Source: Pseudomonas sp. B33.4
GTDB taxonomy: Bacteria > Pseudomonadota > Gammaproteobacteria > Pseudomonadales > Pseudomonadaceae
Direction of reading: 5' to 3'
Length of the DNA stretch: 64,000 nucleotides
NCBI RefSeq assembly: GCF_034555375.1
Contig: NZ_CP140706.1
Span: 5,385,001-5,449,000 of the forward strand
Positions 1 through 8,875 of this stretch are shown here, piece after piece. Each line of letters opens with the position of its first letter. The first letter of the stretch is position 1. The notes below the pieces were generated by a model. It was not told where the DNA came from. It ran no database searches and was given only the letters and a program-made list of their open reading frames with translations. The position numbers and the translations under genes are program-made.

Positions 1-536
1 CGGGTCTTGTTGGTCGCCGTCAGGCCGTGCTTGTTGACCTGGTACATCATGATGCCCATCCAGATCAGACCCGCAGATACGTGCAGACCGTGGGTACCGA
101 CCAGGGTGAAGAACGCCGACAGGAAGCCCGAACGGCTAGGACCGAAGCCCTCGGAGATCAGCAGGTGGAACTCGTTGATCTCCATGGCGATAAAGCCTGC
201 GCCCAGCAGGAAGGTCATGAACAACCAACCCAGAACCTGCTGCTTCTTGCCTTTGAACAACGCCAGCATGGCGAAGCCGTAGGTGATCGAACTGAACAAC
301 AGCAGAGCGGTTTCGCCCAGCACGTATGGCAGTTCGAAGATGTCGTGGCCCGACGGGCCACCGGCAACGTTGTTTACCAGTACTGCGTACACCGCGAAGA
401 TCGACGCAAACAGAATGCAGTCGGTCATCAGGTAGAGCCAGAAACCGTATACGGTCATCTCGCCCGAGTCGTGGTGATGGTCATCGTGCCCATGGTCACC
501 ATGGGCGTGTCCAACATTGGTCACTAAGTTCGACAT
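1..536 (-). CDS. cyoC: Cytochrome bo3 ubiquinol oxidase subunit III (3' end outside window)
   Basis: This is the third subunit of the proton-pumping quinol oxidase, an inner-membrane protein without redox centres that stabilises subunit I. About 178 residues are visible. The start is ATG at 534-536, followed by a His/Asp-rich N-terminus ([14 protein letters not shown]) and then hydrophobic membrane segments with the family-typical stretches [17 protein letters not shown] and [15 protein letters not shown]. The usual family length is about 205 residues, so roughly 25-30 are missing at the left edge. The gene lies 3 bases downstream of cyoB in the same direction and belongs to the cyoABC(DE) operon. 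Confidence 0.95.
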   Translation of the reverse strand, partial: MSNLVTNVGHAHGDHGHDDHHHDSGEMTVYGFWLYLMTDCILFASIFAVYAVLVNNVAGGPSGHDIFELPYVLGETALLLFSSITYGFAMLALFKGKKQQVLGWLFMTFLLGAGFIAMEINEFHLLISEGFGPSRSGFLSAFFTLVGTHGLHVSAGLIWMGIMMYQVNKHGLTATNKT

Positions 537-539
537 GGT

Positions 540-2570
540 TTAAGCCTGTTCCAACGAGGTTTCAACACGGGTGGCACCGGCCAGGATTTTCCCTGCCGCA
601 ACCAGACGCTTGTGCTGCTCGGCTTCGATACGCTCGATCGTTTCAACCGGAACCATATAGCCCTGGTCGTCACGTGCAGCGTGGATCACGAAGTAGATGA
701 CGGTGCCGGCCAGGCTGGCGATCGCCAACCACCAGATGTGCCAGATCATTGCGAAACCGAAGACGGTCAACAGTGCGCCCATCACCACGCCAGTGGCGGT
801 GTTGTTCGGCATGTGGATCGGCTCGTACTTGGCCGGACGCTGGTACGCAGTACCGTTTTCCTTAGCTTCGGTGAACGGGTCGATGCAGTCAGCCTTTGGC
901 AGCACAGCAAAGTTGTAGAACGGAGGTGGCGACGAGGTCGACCATTCCAGGGTGTGTGCATTCCACGGGTCACCGTGATCGCAAACGTTCTCTGGCTTGT
1001 TACGGTCACGCACGCTCACATAGAGCTGGATCAGCTGGCAGGCAATACCCACAGCGATCATCACCGCACCGAACATGGCAACGTACAGGTACGGTACCCA
1101 CTCAGGGTTGGTGGTGGCGTTCAGACGACGGGTCATGCCCATGAAGCCCAGTGCATAGAGCGGCATGAACGCGACGAAGAAGCCCGAGATCCAGAACCAG
1201 AACGCTGCTTTACCCCAGCCTTCGTGCAGCTTGAAGCCGAACGCTTTCGGGAAGTAGAACGCGAAACCAGCGATGTAACCGAATACCGCACCGCCGATGA
1301 TCACGTTGTGGAAGTGCGCGATCACGAACAGGCTGTTGTGCAGAACGAAGTCAGCACCCGGGATGGCCAGCAGTACGCCGGTCATGCCGCCGATGGCGAA
1401 GGTCACCATGAAGCCCAGAGTCCACAGAACCTGGCTGGTGAAGCGCAGACGGCCCTGGTAGATGGTGAACAGCCAGTTGAATAGCTTCACACCCGTCGGG
1501 ATGGAAATCAGCATCGTCGCCAGACCGAAGAAGGCGTTGACGCTGGCACCCGAACCCATGGTGAAGAAGTGGTGCAGCCAAACCATGAAGCCCAGTACCG
1601 AGATCGCGCCCGAGGCGTAGATCATCGAGTGGTGGCCGAACAGTTTCTTGCCGGTGAAGGCCGAGATCACTTCCGAGAAGATGCCGAATGCCGGCAGGAT
1701 CAGGATGTAAACCTCAGGGTGGCCCCACGCCCAGAACAGGTTGACGTACATCATTGGATTGCCACCAAGTTCATTGGTGAAAATGTGGAAATCCATGTAA
1801 CGGTCAAGGGTCAGCAGTGCCAGGGTAGCGGTCAGGATCGGGAACGAAGCCACGATCAGAACGTTTGCCCAGGTGCAGGTCCAGGTGAAGATCGGCATGT
1901 CCATCAGTTTCATGCCAGGGGTACGCATTTTCAGTACGGTCGCGAGGAAGTTGACCCCCGTTAGCGTCGTACCTAACCCGGATAGCTGTAGCGCCCAGAT
2001 GTAGTAGTCCATACCCACGCCAGGGCTGTATTGCAGACCCGACAGCGGTGGATACGCAACCCAACCGGTCTTGGCGAATTCGCCGACGCCCAGGGACAGG
2101 TTGATCAGCACTACGCCGGAAACCAGCAGCCAGAAGCTCAGGGAGTTCAGGAACGGGAACGCAACGTCACGCGCGCCGATCTGCAGCGGCACTGCAAGGT
2201 TCATCAGGCCGGTGAAGAATGGCATCGCCATGAAGATGATCATGATCACACCGTGAGCGGTGAAGATCTGGTCATAGTGTTCAGGTGGCAGGTAGCCAGG
2301 CGAACCCTCGGTGGCCATGGCCAACTGGGTACGCATCATGATGGCGTCGGCAAAACCGCGCAGCAGCATGACCATGGCAACGATGATGTACATCACGCCG
2401 ATTTTCTTGTGGTCGACCGAAGTCAGCCACTCGGTCCACAAGTACGTCCACTTCTTGAAGTAGGTGATTGCAGCGAACAGCGCCAGACCACCGAGGGCGA
2501 TCATGGCGATGGTCACCATCACGATCGGCTCGTGGAATGGGACTGCTTCCCAACTTAATTTACCAAACAT
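540..2570 (-). CDS. cyoB: Cytochrome bo3 ubiquinol oxidase subunit I
   Basis: This 676-residue heme-copper oxidase catalytic subunit binds low-spin heme b, high-spin heme o and CuB, reduces O2 to water with electrons from ubiquinol, and pumps protons. The CuB/Tyr signature [12 protein letters not shown], the following HHFFTMG histidine pair and the heme-ligand stretch [12 protein letters not shown] are all present. Length is close to that of E. coli CyoB (663 residues). It starts 3 bases downstream of the cyoA stop and ends 3 bases before cyoC, so the genes are probably translated from one mRNA. Confidence 0.97.
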   Translation of the reverse strand: MFGKLSWEAVPFHEPIVMVTIAMIALGGLALFAAITYFKKWTYLWTEWLTSVDHKKIGVMYIIVAMVMLLRGFADAIMMRTQLAMATEGSPGYLPPEHYDQIFTAHGVIMIIFMAMPFFTGLMNLAVPLQIGARDVAFPFLNSLSFWLLVSGVVLINLSLGVGEFAKTGWVAYPPLSGLQYSPGVGMDYYIWALQLSGLGTTLTGVNFLATVLKMRTPGMKLMDMPIFTWTCTWANVLIVASFPILTATLALLTLDRYMDFHIFTNELGGNPMMYVNLFWAWGHPEVYILILPAFGIFSEVISAFTGKKLFGHHSMIYASGAISVLGFMVWLHHFFTMGSGASVNAFFGLATMLISIPTGVKLFNWLFTIYQGRLRFTSQVLWTLGFMVTFAIGGMTGVLLAIPGADFVLHNSLFVIAHFHNVIIGGAVFGYIAGFAFYFPKAFGFKLHEGWGKAAFWFWISGFFVAFMPLYALGFMGMTRRLNATTNPEWVPYLYVAMFGAVMIAVGIACQLIQLYVSVRDRNKPENVCDHGDPWNAHTLEWSTSSPPPFYNFAVLPKADCIDPFTEAKENGTAYQRPAKYEPIHMPNNTATGVVMGALLTVFGFAMIWHIWWLAIASLAGTVIYFVIHAARDDQGYMVPVETIERIEAEQHKRLVAAGKILAGATRVETSLEQA

Positions 2571-2573
2571 CGT

Positions 2574-3515
2574 TTACTCCTCTGCCCCGGCAGCTGAATG
2601 CGAACTCGAGTCAATTTCCGTGGCCGCCACTTCTTTCTCTTTCTTCTCGTGCTTCAGCGGCTTGCCCGGCTTCATACCTTCGTACTTGTCGACGATGATC
2701 TGGAACTGGTTCGGCGTGACCGAGGAGTAGAGCTCGACTGGGTTGTTCTGGCTCGGTTTGGCAAGGGCCGCGTATTCAGCTTGATCAAGCTGTTTAGGTG
2801 ACTTCTTGACTTCACTTACCCAGGCGTCGAAATCTTCCTGAGTGGTGGAGATAGCTTTGAACTTCATGCCGGTGAAACCCGCGCCGCTGTAGTTGGCGGA
2901 GATACCGTCCATTTCAGCGTTACGGTCAGCGATCAGGTGCAGCTTGGTCTGCATGCCCGCCATCGCATAGATCTGGCCGCCCAGACCCGGGATGAAGAAC
3001 GAGTTCATCACAGCGTCAGAGGTGATCTTGAAGTTGATTGGCGTGTGCGCCGGGAACACGATCTTGTTGACCGTAGCAATGCCTTGTTCCGGGTAGATGA
3101 ACAGCCACTTCCAGTCCAGCGCGACCACTTCGATGGTCACAGGCTTGACGTCGGACTGGATCGGACGATACGGGTCCAGTTCGTGGGTCGAAATGTAGGT
3201 GATGTAACCCAGGGCAATGATGATCAGGACCGGGATGGTCCAGACTGCCACTTCGATTTTGGTCGAGTGCGACCATTTCGGGGTGTAGACGGCGTTCTTG
3301 TTCGACGCGCGGTACTTCCAGGCGAACAGGAAGGTCATGACGATAACCGGCACGACGACCAACAGCATCAGCAGGGTCGCGGTGATGATCAGGTTTCGCT
3401 GTTCCAGGCCAACCTGGCCCGTTGGATTGAGCAAGGTCATGTTGCAGCCTCCCAGCAACAACGTGCCGAGCAGCGGCACTAGGCCTAGTAATCTGGGGTA
3501 CCTGTTTTTACTCAT
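2574..3515 (-). CDS. cyoA: Cytochrome bo3 ubiquinol oxidase subunit II (lipoprotein)
   Basis: This 313-residue subunit II has two membrane helices and a periplasmic cupredoxin-fold domain; in quinol oxidases this domain lacks CuA. The start at 3513-3515 is chosen because it gives MSKNRYPRLLGLVPLLG followed by the lipobox LLGGC, and GAGGT lies just upstream. An 18-codon longer frame begins at 3569 but would bury the signal peptide. The C-terminal tail is rich in Lys and Glu (HEKKEKEVAATE), which is common in pseudomonad CyoA. It is the first gene of the cyo operon and is preceded by about 820 non-coding bases. Confidence 0.95.
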   Translation of the reverse strand: MSKNRYPRLLGLVPLLGTLLLGGCNMTLLNPTGQVGLEQRNLIITATLLMLLVVVPVIVMTFLFAWKYRASNKNAVYTPKWSHSTKIEVAVWTIPVLIIIALGYITYISTHELDPYRPIQSDVKPVTIEVVALDWKWLFIYPEQGIATVNKIVFPAHTPINFKITSDAVMNSFFIPGLGGQIYAMAGMQTKLHLIADRNAEMDGISANYSGAGFTGMKFKAISTTQEDFDAWVSEVKKSPKQLDQAEYAALAKPSQNNPVELYSSVTPNQFQIIVDKYEGMKPGKPLKHEKKEKEVAATEIDSSSHSAAGAEE

Positions 3516-4268
3516 CTCACGACCTCTAAAGCAGCTTGCGCAATGCAGTTGGGTTTTGATCGCCAACACTTCACCCTGCCAAGGGTTGGCATTTTCTTTG
3601 GATTGAATAAGGGCCGCCCGTCGCGCGTCAGACGCTCGACAAAACCTGGGACAGCGGTCAGTTCTTATTCGAATTCGTGGTCAAAGGCCTTGTTACAGAC
3701 CAATTCCATTTGGTGCGGAAAGTTGGAAGGCACCGACACCTGGGTGTCTTGAAAGCCTTTCGACTCGCTCGACACCCGACTTTCTGATCAGTTCCTTAAT
3801 AAAGGCTGAACAGTGCCGGGAATTCAGTGCGGGCGATTGTAGATAGGTAGCGCCCTATACACCATGTCTTATCCCGAAATAATTTTTATCCGTTCAAGCA
3901 ACAATCCATCACCATTTTTGCAAAAGTGCCGCATGTTATCGAAATCGATTCTCAACAAAAACACCAAAAATTGTAGGTGTACCCGCGTCAGTTCAGACAG
4001 CTCTGAAGGCTTTTTCCGAACACCTGAACAGCGCAAAGCCCGATAACCCAAGGCTTTTGGCCCTATGCCGGCGCTTGTTAAAACTGCCTGCTCTGGCACT
4101 CGCGTGCTAAAGCCGAAAAACCCCGAAACAGACCAATCCTTTTTTGTAACAACGGTCGATTCCGCGTCACCGAAGCGCCCTGCGACACGGCGTGTGTGAC
4201 AACATGTCGCACACCTGCCACACCCTCCATTGCCGTCCGTCACGGTGTTTTCACAAACACTCTGAAAA
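3516..4268. other. Long non-coding region upstream of cyoA
   Basis: About 750 bases lie between the cyoA start and the dsbB terminator. I found no convincing gene: the open frames here are short, low-quality and without a recognisable family. The part around 3860-3980 is clearly richer in A+T than its surroundings. A short palindrome (GCCAACCCTTGGC on the minus strand, near 3579-3591) sits in the likely cyo leader. I looked for an Anr/Fnr-type TTGAT-N4-ATCAA box and did not see one. The region presumably holds the cyo promoter, but I cannot place it. Confidence 0.5.
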
Positions 4269-4271
4269 TGC

Positions 4272-4311
4272 AAAACGCCCCGATTGGCTGATCCGCAAAT
4301 CGAGGCGTTTT
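4272..4311 (-). terminator. Rho-independent terminator after dsbB
   Basis: AAAACGCC(C)CGATT at 4272-4285 pairs with AATCG(A)GGCGTTTT at 4298-4311, with one mismatch in the stem. Read on the minus strand the hairpin ends in GGCGTTTT, about 30 bases after the dsbB stop. Confidence 0.8.
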
Positions 4312-4341
4312 CTGTATCGGCCAGACTGCCGATTAGTTGAT

Positions 4342-4851
4342 TCAGCGCAGTGCTTTTCGGTTACGCGAGGTCAGCAGCGGCACCAGGATCACCACCAGCA
4401 CGAACGCCACCAGTGCCCATTGTGCCAACGACAGACCGAGGATCGGCGGGTACGGCGTCGAGCAGAAACCGTCGACCTGGAAGCCCAGCGGGAAGATCTT
4501 CGCCAGCGGCAGATCATCGACAATCGGCTGCAGCACATCGATGCCACAGCTCACCGCCGGATAGAACTGGGTGTACACGTGATGCCCGGCCACAGCCGCC
4601 CCGGCAAGCGCGCAAATCACCACCAGCACCTCGAACACAGTGATGCTGCGACGGCTGCGCATGGCCGCGCCGACGAACGCAAACAGCGCGATCAGCAGCA
4701 ACGCATAACGCTGCAGAATGCACAGCGGGCACGGCGCCTCGCCAAGTACGATCTGCATGTACAGCGCACCGCCGATCAGTGCCAGGCAGATAATGCCCAG
4801 CAGCACCAGAAAGCGCCGCTCACGTCCCAGTCGAATCGTTTCCTCGCTCAT
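4342..4851 (-). CDS. dsbB: Disulfide bond formation protein DsbB
   Basis: This 169-residue inner-membrane oxidoreductase reoxidises periplasmic DsbA and passes the electrons to ubiquinone, or to menaquinone when anaerobic. The first periplasmic loop carries the CPLC redox pair (PCPLCILQRYALL), and the second loop carries the other two essential cysteines (SCGIDVL and GFCSTPYP). The hydrophobic segments fit the four-helix fold. It sits next to the cyo operon; DsbB delivers electrons to the quinone pool that bo3 oxidase drains, so the proximity makes functional sense (inference). It has its own terminator at 4272-4311. Confidence 0.95.
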   Translation of the reverse strand: MSEETIRLGRERRFLVLLGIICLALIGGALYMQIVLGEAPCPLCILQRYALLLIALFAFVGAAMRSRRSITVFEVLVVICALAGAAVAGHHVYTQFYPAVSCGIDVLQPIVDDLPLAKIFPLGFQVDGFCSTPYPPILGLSLAQWALVAFVLVVILVPLLTSRNRKALR

Positions 4852-4876
4852 CGCGTTTCCTTTATATGTCCATGGT

Positions 4877-5425
4877 TCAGCTGGCCGGCGGCTGCGCTTG
4901 CAGTTGCGCCATCAAGCTGATGTTGTCTTCGATATGCCAATTGGCCGCGATGCGACCGTTATCAATCTGATAGATATCGGTTGCCCGGAAGTCTACACGC
5001 TGGCCCTGCCCTTTGAGAGCCTTGAACGTACCGCTGAAGTGCCCGCGAAAGTGCAGATGCACCACCACGCGATCCCCGGCGATGATCATTTGCTCGATGT
5101 CGCAACTCAAGTCGGGCAAGAACTTCGACGCCAGCAACGACCCGGTCGGCCCCTGCACCCGACCTTCAGGTGGAGTCTGGTCGACAAACTGCGGCGACAA
5201 CGCCGCCGTGGCCAACGCCTCCTCACCGGAATTCCAGAAACTGCCATACCGCCGCGCGGCCAGTTGCATGGCTTCAACTTGCGCCTTGGGCAGGCTCTGA
5301 TCGACGATCAGGGTCTGCGGTTTTATCAGAGCAGATTCGGCAAAGACAAACGGGCTGGCCAGCAACGCGGCCGAAAGACCGATGGCAGCCAAACTGAAAC
5401 GACGGGCGAAGGTGAAGTGCGACAT
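4877..5425 (-). CDS. Secreted NTF2/SnoaL-like domain protein
   Basis: This 182-residue protein has a Sec signal peptide (FSLAAIGLSAALLASPFVFAES, cleavage likely after VFA). The mature part resembles the SnoaL-like/ester-cyclase branch of the NTF2-like cone fold: a helical start (AARRYGSFWNSGEEALATAALSPQFVDQTPP), then alternating beta strands (DRVVVHLHFRGHFSGTF) ending in DIYQIDNGRIAANWHIED. That DxYxxxxGrIxxxW-ending is characteristic of the family. Substrate and reaction are unknown; a periplasmic location follows from the signal peptide. It lies 25 bases upstream of dsbB on the same strand and may share its transcript. Confidence 0.75.
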   Translation of the reverse strand: MSHFTFARRFSLAAIGLSAALLASPFVFAESALIKPQTLIVDQSLPKAQVEAMQLAARRYGSFWNSGEEALATAALSPQFVDQTPPEGRVQGPTGSLLASKFLPDLSCDIEQMIIAGDRVVVHLHFRGHFSGTFKALKGQGQRVDFRATDIYQIDNGRIAANWHIEDNISLMAQLQAQPPAS

Positions 5426-5548
5426 GGGGCGATCCTGATCATGTAAACGAACGAGCGCCTATCATCAGCATCGGGGAATAAACGATAAACCGGTTAAGAA
5501 ACGATTAACCTTTAAACAGAATTTAACAATCGAGACCGCGTAACGGCC

Positions 5549-5621
5549 TTCGCGAGCAGGCTCGCTCCCACATTGGATCGGCGTCGGACACAAATCCTGT
5601 GGGAGCGAGCCTGCTCGCGAA
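5549..5621. repeat. REP pair (inverted, GCTCCC subtype)
   Basis: The 24-base unit at 5549-5572, reading TTCGCGAGCAGGCTCGCTCC and so on, is repeated as its reverse complement at 5598-5621. The pair can fold into a large hairpin between hmp and the NTF2-like gene. It is one of eight such pairs in this window. Confidence 0.9.
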
Positions 5622-5642
5622 TGACGACAACTCGGTTGTGGA

Positions 5643-6824
5643 TTATTCCAGCGCAGCAGCCGGCCCGAAGAACTCATAACGGCTCTGCTGCTCCGGCACA
5701 CCCAGCGCCTTCAGATGCCGCTTGATCGCGCCCATGAAGCCCTTCGGCCCAAGGAAGTACGCATCGACATCACGCTGCTGCGGCAGCCATTCGCCAAGCA
5801 GTGCCTGATCCAGCATCCCGACCTTGTCCGCTGCCGGGCTGACACCGTCATCTTCGGCGTAGCAGTAAAAACGCTTGAGTTGCGGATGACGCTCAGCCAA
5901 ATCATCAATCCAGTCACGGAAGGCATGCACACTGCCATTGCGCGCGCAGTGGATAAAGTGCACCGGCCGCTCGGTTTCCAGCGCCGCTTCAAGCATCGCC
6001 AGAGTTGGCGTAATACCGACGCCGCCGCTGATCAGCACTAACGGCTTGTCGCTCGCGGTCAAGGTGAACTCACCCGATGGCGGGAACAGCTGAATGCTCG
6101 CGCCGACGTGCAGTTGATCGTGCAAGTGGTTGGACGCACGACCACCCGGTTCGCGTTTGACGCTGATGCGGTACTGACCGTTGTTCGCCAGTGCCGACAG
6201 TGAGTAGTTGCGGCGGATTTCTTCACCATCGAGGATCAGCTTCATGCCAATGTACTGCCCCGGCTCGGCTGCGAGAATCGGGCCTTTGTCTGCCGGTTCG
6301 AAGTAGAACGAAATGATTTCCGCGCTCTCCTCGACCTTGGCCGCAACGATGAACTCCCGCGCCCCGCGCCAGCCGCCGACAGCTTGTTCTTTCTGGTCGT
6401 AGATGGCGGTTTCGGCGCCGATCAGGATGTCAGCCAGTTGCCCGTACGCTGCACCCCAGGCGCTCATTACTTCGGGCGTAGCGATCTCTTCGCCAAGCAC
6501 TTCAGAAATCGCACGCAACAGGCAGGCACCGACAATCGGGTAGTGCTCCGGGAGGATCTGCAGGGCGACGTGCTTGTTGATGATCTTCGCCACCAGATCG
6601 CCCAACTGGTCGAGCTGATCGATGTGCCGCGCATACATCAATACGCCGTTGGCCAAGGCGCGCGGCTGATCACCGCTGGCCTGGTGCGCCTGGTTAAACA
6701 GCGGCCGGACTTCCGGGTATTCAGAGAGCATCATGCGATAGAAGTGAGTGATCAGCGCTTCACCGCCGCTTTCCAGCAGAGGCACGGTGGATTTGACGAT
6801 GGCACGATCCTGGACGCTAAGCAT
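5643..6824 (-). CDS. hmp: Flavohemoprotein, nitric oxide dioxygenase
   Basis: This 393-residue cytoplasmic enzyme converts NO and O2 to nitrate using NAD(P)H. The N-terminal globin domain (about 1-138) has the heme-pocket tyrosine in ITHFYRMML and the proximal histidine in INKHVALQILPEHYPIVG. The FAD domain follows (about 150-255, with RRNYSLSA and GRASNHLHDQL), then the NAD-binding domain (ISGGVGITPTLAML, then CYAEDDG and YFLGPKGFM). Length matches E. coli Hmp (396). It is divergent from norR, with a sigma-54-like promoter and three putative NorR sites in the shared intergenic region, so induction by NO through NorR is likely. Confidence 0.96.
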   Translation of the reverse strand: MLSVQDRAIVKSTVPLLESGGEALITHFYRMMLSEYPEVRPLFNQAHQASGDQPRALANGVLMYARHIDQLDQLGDLVAKIINKHVALQILPEHYPIVGACLLRAISEVLGEEIATPEVMSAWGAAYGQLADILIGAETAIYDQKEQAVGGWRGAREFIVAAKVEESAEIISFYFEPADKGPILAAEPGQYIGMKLILDGEEIRRNYSLSALANNGQYRISVKREPGGRASNHLHDQLHVGASIQLFPPSGEFTLTASDKPLVLISGGVGITPTLAMLEAALETERPVHFIHCARNGSVHAFRDWIDDLAERHPQLKRFYCYAEDDGVSPAADKVGMLDQALLGEWLPQQRDVDAYFLGPKGFMGAIKRHLKALGVPEQQSRYEFFGPAAALE

Positions 6825-6866
6825 AAGAATGACTCCTGAGCTTTCTTGAAAAGTTACCTTAGGGTT

Positions 6867-6883
6867 ATCAGGTTCCGTGCCAA
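6867..6883 (-). promoter_or_regulatory. Candidate sigma-54 promoter of hmp
   Basis: On the minus strand the sequence reads TTGGCACGGAACCTGATA. TGGCAC matches the -24 element. The -12 doublet, 10 bases further on, is GA rather than the ideal GC. It lies about 45 bases before the hmp start, in the right direction, and the divergent gene encodes a sigma-54 activator. Confidence 0.7.
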
Positions 6884-6923
6884 CTTATTTATCTATATAA
6901 ATCAACATGTTGAATACAATATA

Positions 6924-6979
6924 GTCATAAAGACCCAAAGGCCGCTATAGTCATCCCGACTACATCTTGTCTCTTTGAC
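6924..6979. promoter_or_regulatory. Three candidate NorR enhancer sites (GT-N7-AC)
   Basis: GTCATAAAGAC (6924-6934), GTCATCCCGAC (6950-6960) and GTCTCTTTGAC (6969-6979) each fit GT-N7-AC, the core of the NorR binding site. They lie 40-110 bases upstream of the hmp sigma-54-like promoter. The third ends 8 bases before the norR start codon, so NorR may also repress its own gene (inference). Confidence 0.75.
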
Positions 6980-6987
6980 TACAGACC

Positions 6988-8547
6988 ATGACCGCCAAAT
7001 CCCTGCTCACTGCCCTGCTGCCCCTCGTCTCTGACCTGTCCCGCGAACTTCCCGAAGGCGAACGTTACCGACGCCTGCTCGAAGCCATGCGCGCCCTGCT
7101 GCCCTGCGATGCTGCGGCGTTACTGCGCCTCGACGGCGAAGCGCTGGTGCCGCTGGCGGTGGACGGTTTGAGCACTGACACCCTCGGCCGGCGCTTCAAG
7201 GTCAGCGAGCACCCACGCTTCGAAATACTCCTCAGCGGCGCCGGACCCACGCGGTTCGCCGCCGACAGTGACTTGCCCGATCCTTACGACGGTTTAGTCG
7301 ACGGCCTCGACGAACACCTCGAAGTCCACGATTGCCTCGGCTGTCCTCTATTCGTCGATGAAAAGCTCTGGGGCCTGATCACCCTCGATGCTCTCGATCC
7401 CGAGCGGTTCGAGCCGATCGAACTCGATGCCTTGCAAGCTTTCGCCAGCCTCGCCTCGGCCACGGTCAACGCCGCCGAACGCATTCAACGCCTGGCCAAT
7501 CGCGCAGAAGATGAACACCAGCGCGCCGAGGTCTATCGTCAGGCCAGCGGCCAGCAGAATCGCGAAATGATCGGCCAGAGCAAGGCGCTGAAGAAGCTCG
7601 TAGAAGAAATCAATCTGGTCGGCGGCAGCGATCTGACCGTGTTGATCACCGGCGAAACCGGGGTCGGCAAAGAGCTGGTCGCCCAGGCCATTCACGCCGC
7701 TTCTCCCCGCGCCGACAAACCGATCATCAGCCTCAACTGCGCCGCGTTGCCCGACACGCTGGTAGAAAGCGAACTGTTCGGCCACGTGCGCGGCGCCTTC
7801 ACCGGCGCCACCAGCGACCGTCGCGGCAAGTTCGAACTGGCCAATGGCGGCACACTGTTTCTCGATGAAGTCGGTGAGTTGTCGCTGACCGTGCAGGCCA
7901 AGTTGTTGCGCGTGTTGCAGAGCGGACAACTGCAGCGTCTGGGGTCGGACAAGGAGCATCAGGTCGATGTGCGCCTGATTGCCGCGACCAACCGCGACCT
8001 GGCCGAAGAGGTGCGCAGCGGTCGCTATCGTGCCGACTTCTACCATCGCCTCAGCGTGTACCCGTTGCGGGTACCGGCGCTGCGTGATCGCGGCCGCGAC
8101 GTGTTGTTGCTCAGCGGCTTCTTCCTTGAACAGAATCGCTCGCGCATGGGCCTCAACAGCCTGCGCCTGCACAGCGACGCCCAGGAAGCGCTGCTCGCCT
8201 ACACCTGGCCGGGCAATGTGCGCGAGCTGGAGCACTTGATCGGACGCAGTGCGTTGAAGGCGCTGGGCAACTGCAAGGTGCGGCCGAAGATCCTCAGTTT
8301 GAGCGCGGCGGATCTGGATTTGCCGAGAGAGGTTGTGGATAACTCGGTTGAGGCTGTTGCCGGTGTGGTGGCCGAGATACCGCTGGTCAGCGGGGATCTG
8401 CGCAGTGCGACCGAGCAGTATCAGCGGCGTTTGATCAGTGCGGCGCTGGAGCGTAATCAGGATAACTGGGCGAGTGCGGCGCGGGAGTTGGGGCTGGATC
8501 GGGCGAATTTGGGCCGCATGGCTAAACGTCTGGGTATGAAAGGCTAA
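6988..8547 (+). CDS. norR: NO-responsive sigma-54 activator NorR (FhpR)
   Basis: This 519-residue enhancer-binding protein has three parts. The N-terminal GAF domain (about 1-170) senses NO through a mononuclear iron in the characterised family. The AAA+ domain has Walker A GETGVGKE near residue 222, the sigma-54 contact loop GAFTGA at 269-274 and Walker B TLFLDEVGEL. The C-terminal Fis-type helix-turn-helix is NWASAARELGLDRANLGRMA. It activates the divergent hmp; in Pseudomonas without nearby norVW genes the name FhpR is also used. The ATG at 6988 has no strong ribosome-binding site, consistent with low expression and possible autorepression by the overlapping operator. Confidence 0.93.
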   Translation: MTAKSLLTALLPLVSDLSRELPEGERYRRLLEAMRALLPCDAAALLRLDGEALVPLAVDGLSTDTLGRRFKVSEHPRFEILLSGAGPTRFAADSDLPDPYDGLVDGLDEHLEVHDCLGCPLFVDEKLWGLITLDALDPERFEPIELDALQAFASLASATVNAAERIQRLANRAEDEHQRAEVYRQASGQQNREMIGQSKALKKLVEEINLVGGSDLTVLITGETGVGKELVAQAIHAASPRADKPIISLNCAALPDTLVESELFGHVRGAFTGATSDRRGKFELANGGTLFLDEVGELSLTVQAKLLRVLQSGQLQRLGSDKEHQVDVRLIAATNRDLAEEVRSGRYRADFYHRLSVYPLRVPALRDRGRDVLLLSGFFLEQNRSRMGLNSLRLHSDAQEALLAYTWPGNVRELEHLIGRSALKALGNCKVRPKILSLSAADLDLPREVVDNSVEAVAGVVAEIPLVSGDLRSATEQYQRRLISAALERNQDNWASAARELGLDRANLGRMAKRLGMKG

Positions 8548-8550
8548 AAG

Positions 8551-8729
8551 CACCCTCACCCTAGCCCTCTCCCGGAGGGAGAGGGGACTGACCGAGGTGT
8601 CTTGCGCCATACGCCGACCTGAAAAATCGAGTCGATTATGGATTCGGCAGAGCAGGTTCAGGTCGGTGAATTACTACAATATCCCCCAATCGGCCCCCTC
8701 TCCCTCTGGGAGAGGGTTGGGGTGAGGGG
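8551..8729. repeat. MITE-like inverted-repeat element, copy A
   Basis: An element of about 180 bases has ends that are reverse complements: CACCCTCACCCTAGCCCTCT at the left and AGAGGGTTGGGGTGAGGGG at the right. The core (GTCGATTATGGATTCGG) recurs in reverse orientation at 22107-22285, so the unit is mobile or at least dispersed. It contains no coding sequence. It fills most of the gap between norR and cheV. Confidence 0.85.
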
Positions 8730-8753
8730 CTTTGGCTTTGGCTTTGGCTTTGG
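8730..8753 (+). repeat. Microsatellite, four CTTTGG units
   Basis: Four perfect tandem CTTTGG hexamers followed by CTTTTG directly abut the right end of the MITE-like element. Confidence 0.9.
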
Positions 8754-8875
8754 CTTTTGATCGAAACACAACCCGACAACTAACCTAAAGCCCACCCCTT
8801 TAACGCCGATAACCCGGCATCAATAGTTTCTGGCGATTTGCACCCTCGCCCACCACCTTTCCACAGAAGGTTCAT

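Noticed and set aside
3869..4273. 134-residue frame with several cysteines in the cyoA-dsbB gap
   Set aside because: No ribosome-binding site, no family resemblance, starts within the dsbB terminator and crosses the A+T-rich block. The Cys spacing (CGRCATCC) looked like a metal motif but is not supported by anything else.
7348..8610. 420-residue minus-strand frame opposite norR
   Set aside because: Shadow of norR; its start lies in the MITE-like repeat.
8730..8753. CTTTGG repeats as a possible phase-variation tract
   Set aside because: They are hexamers outside any coding frame and adjacent to a repeat element, with no promoter visible nearby.
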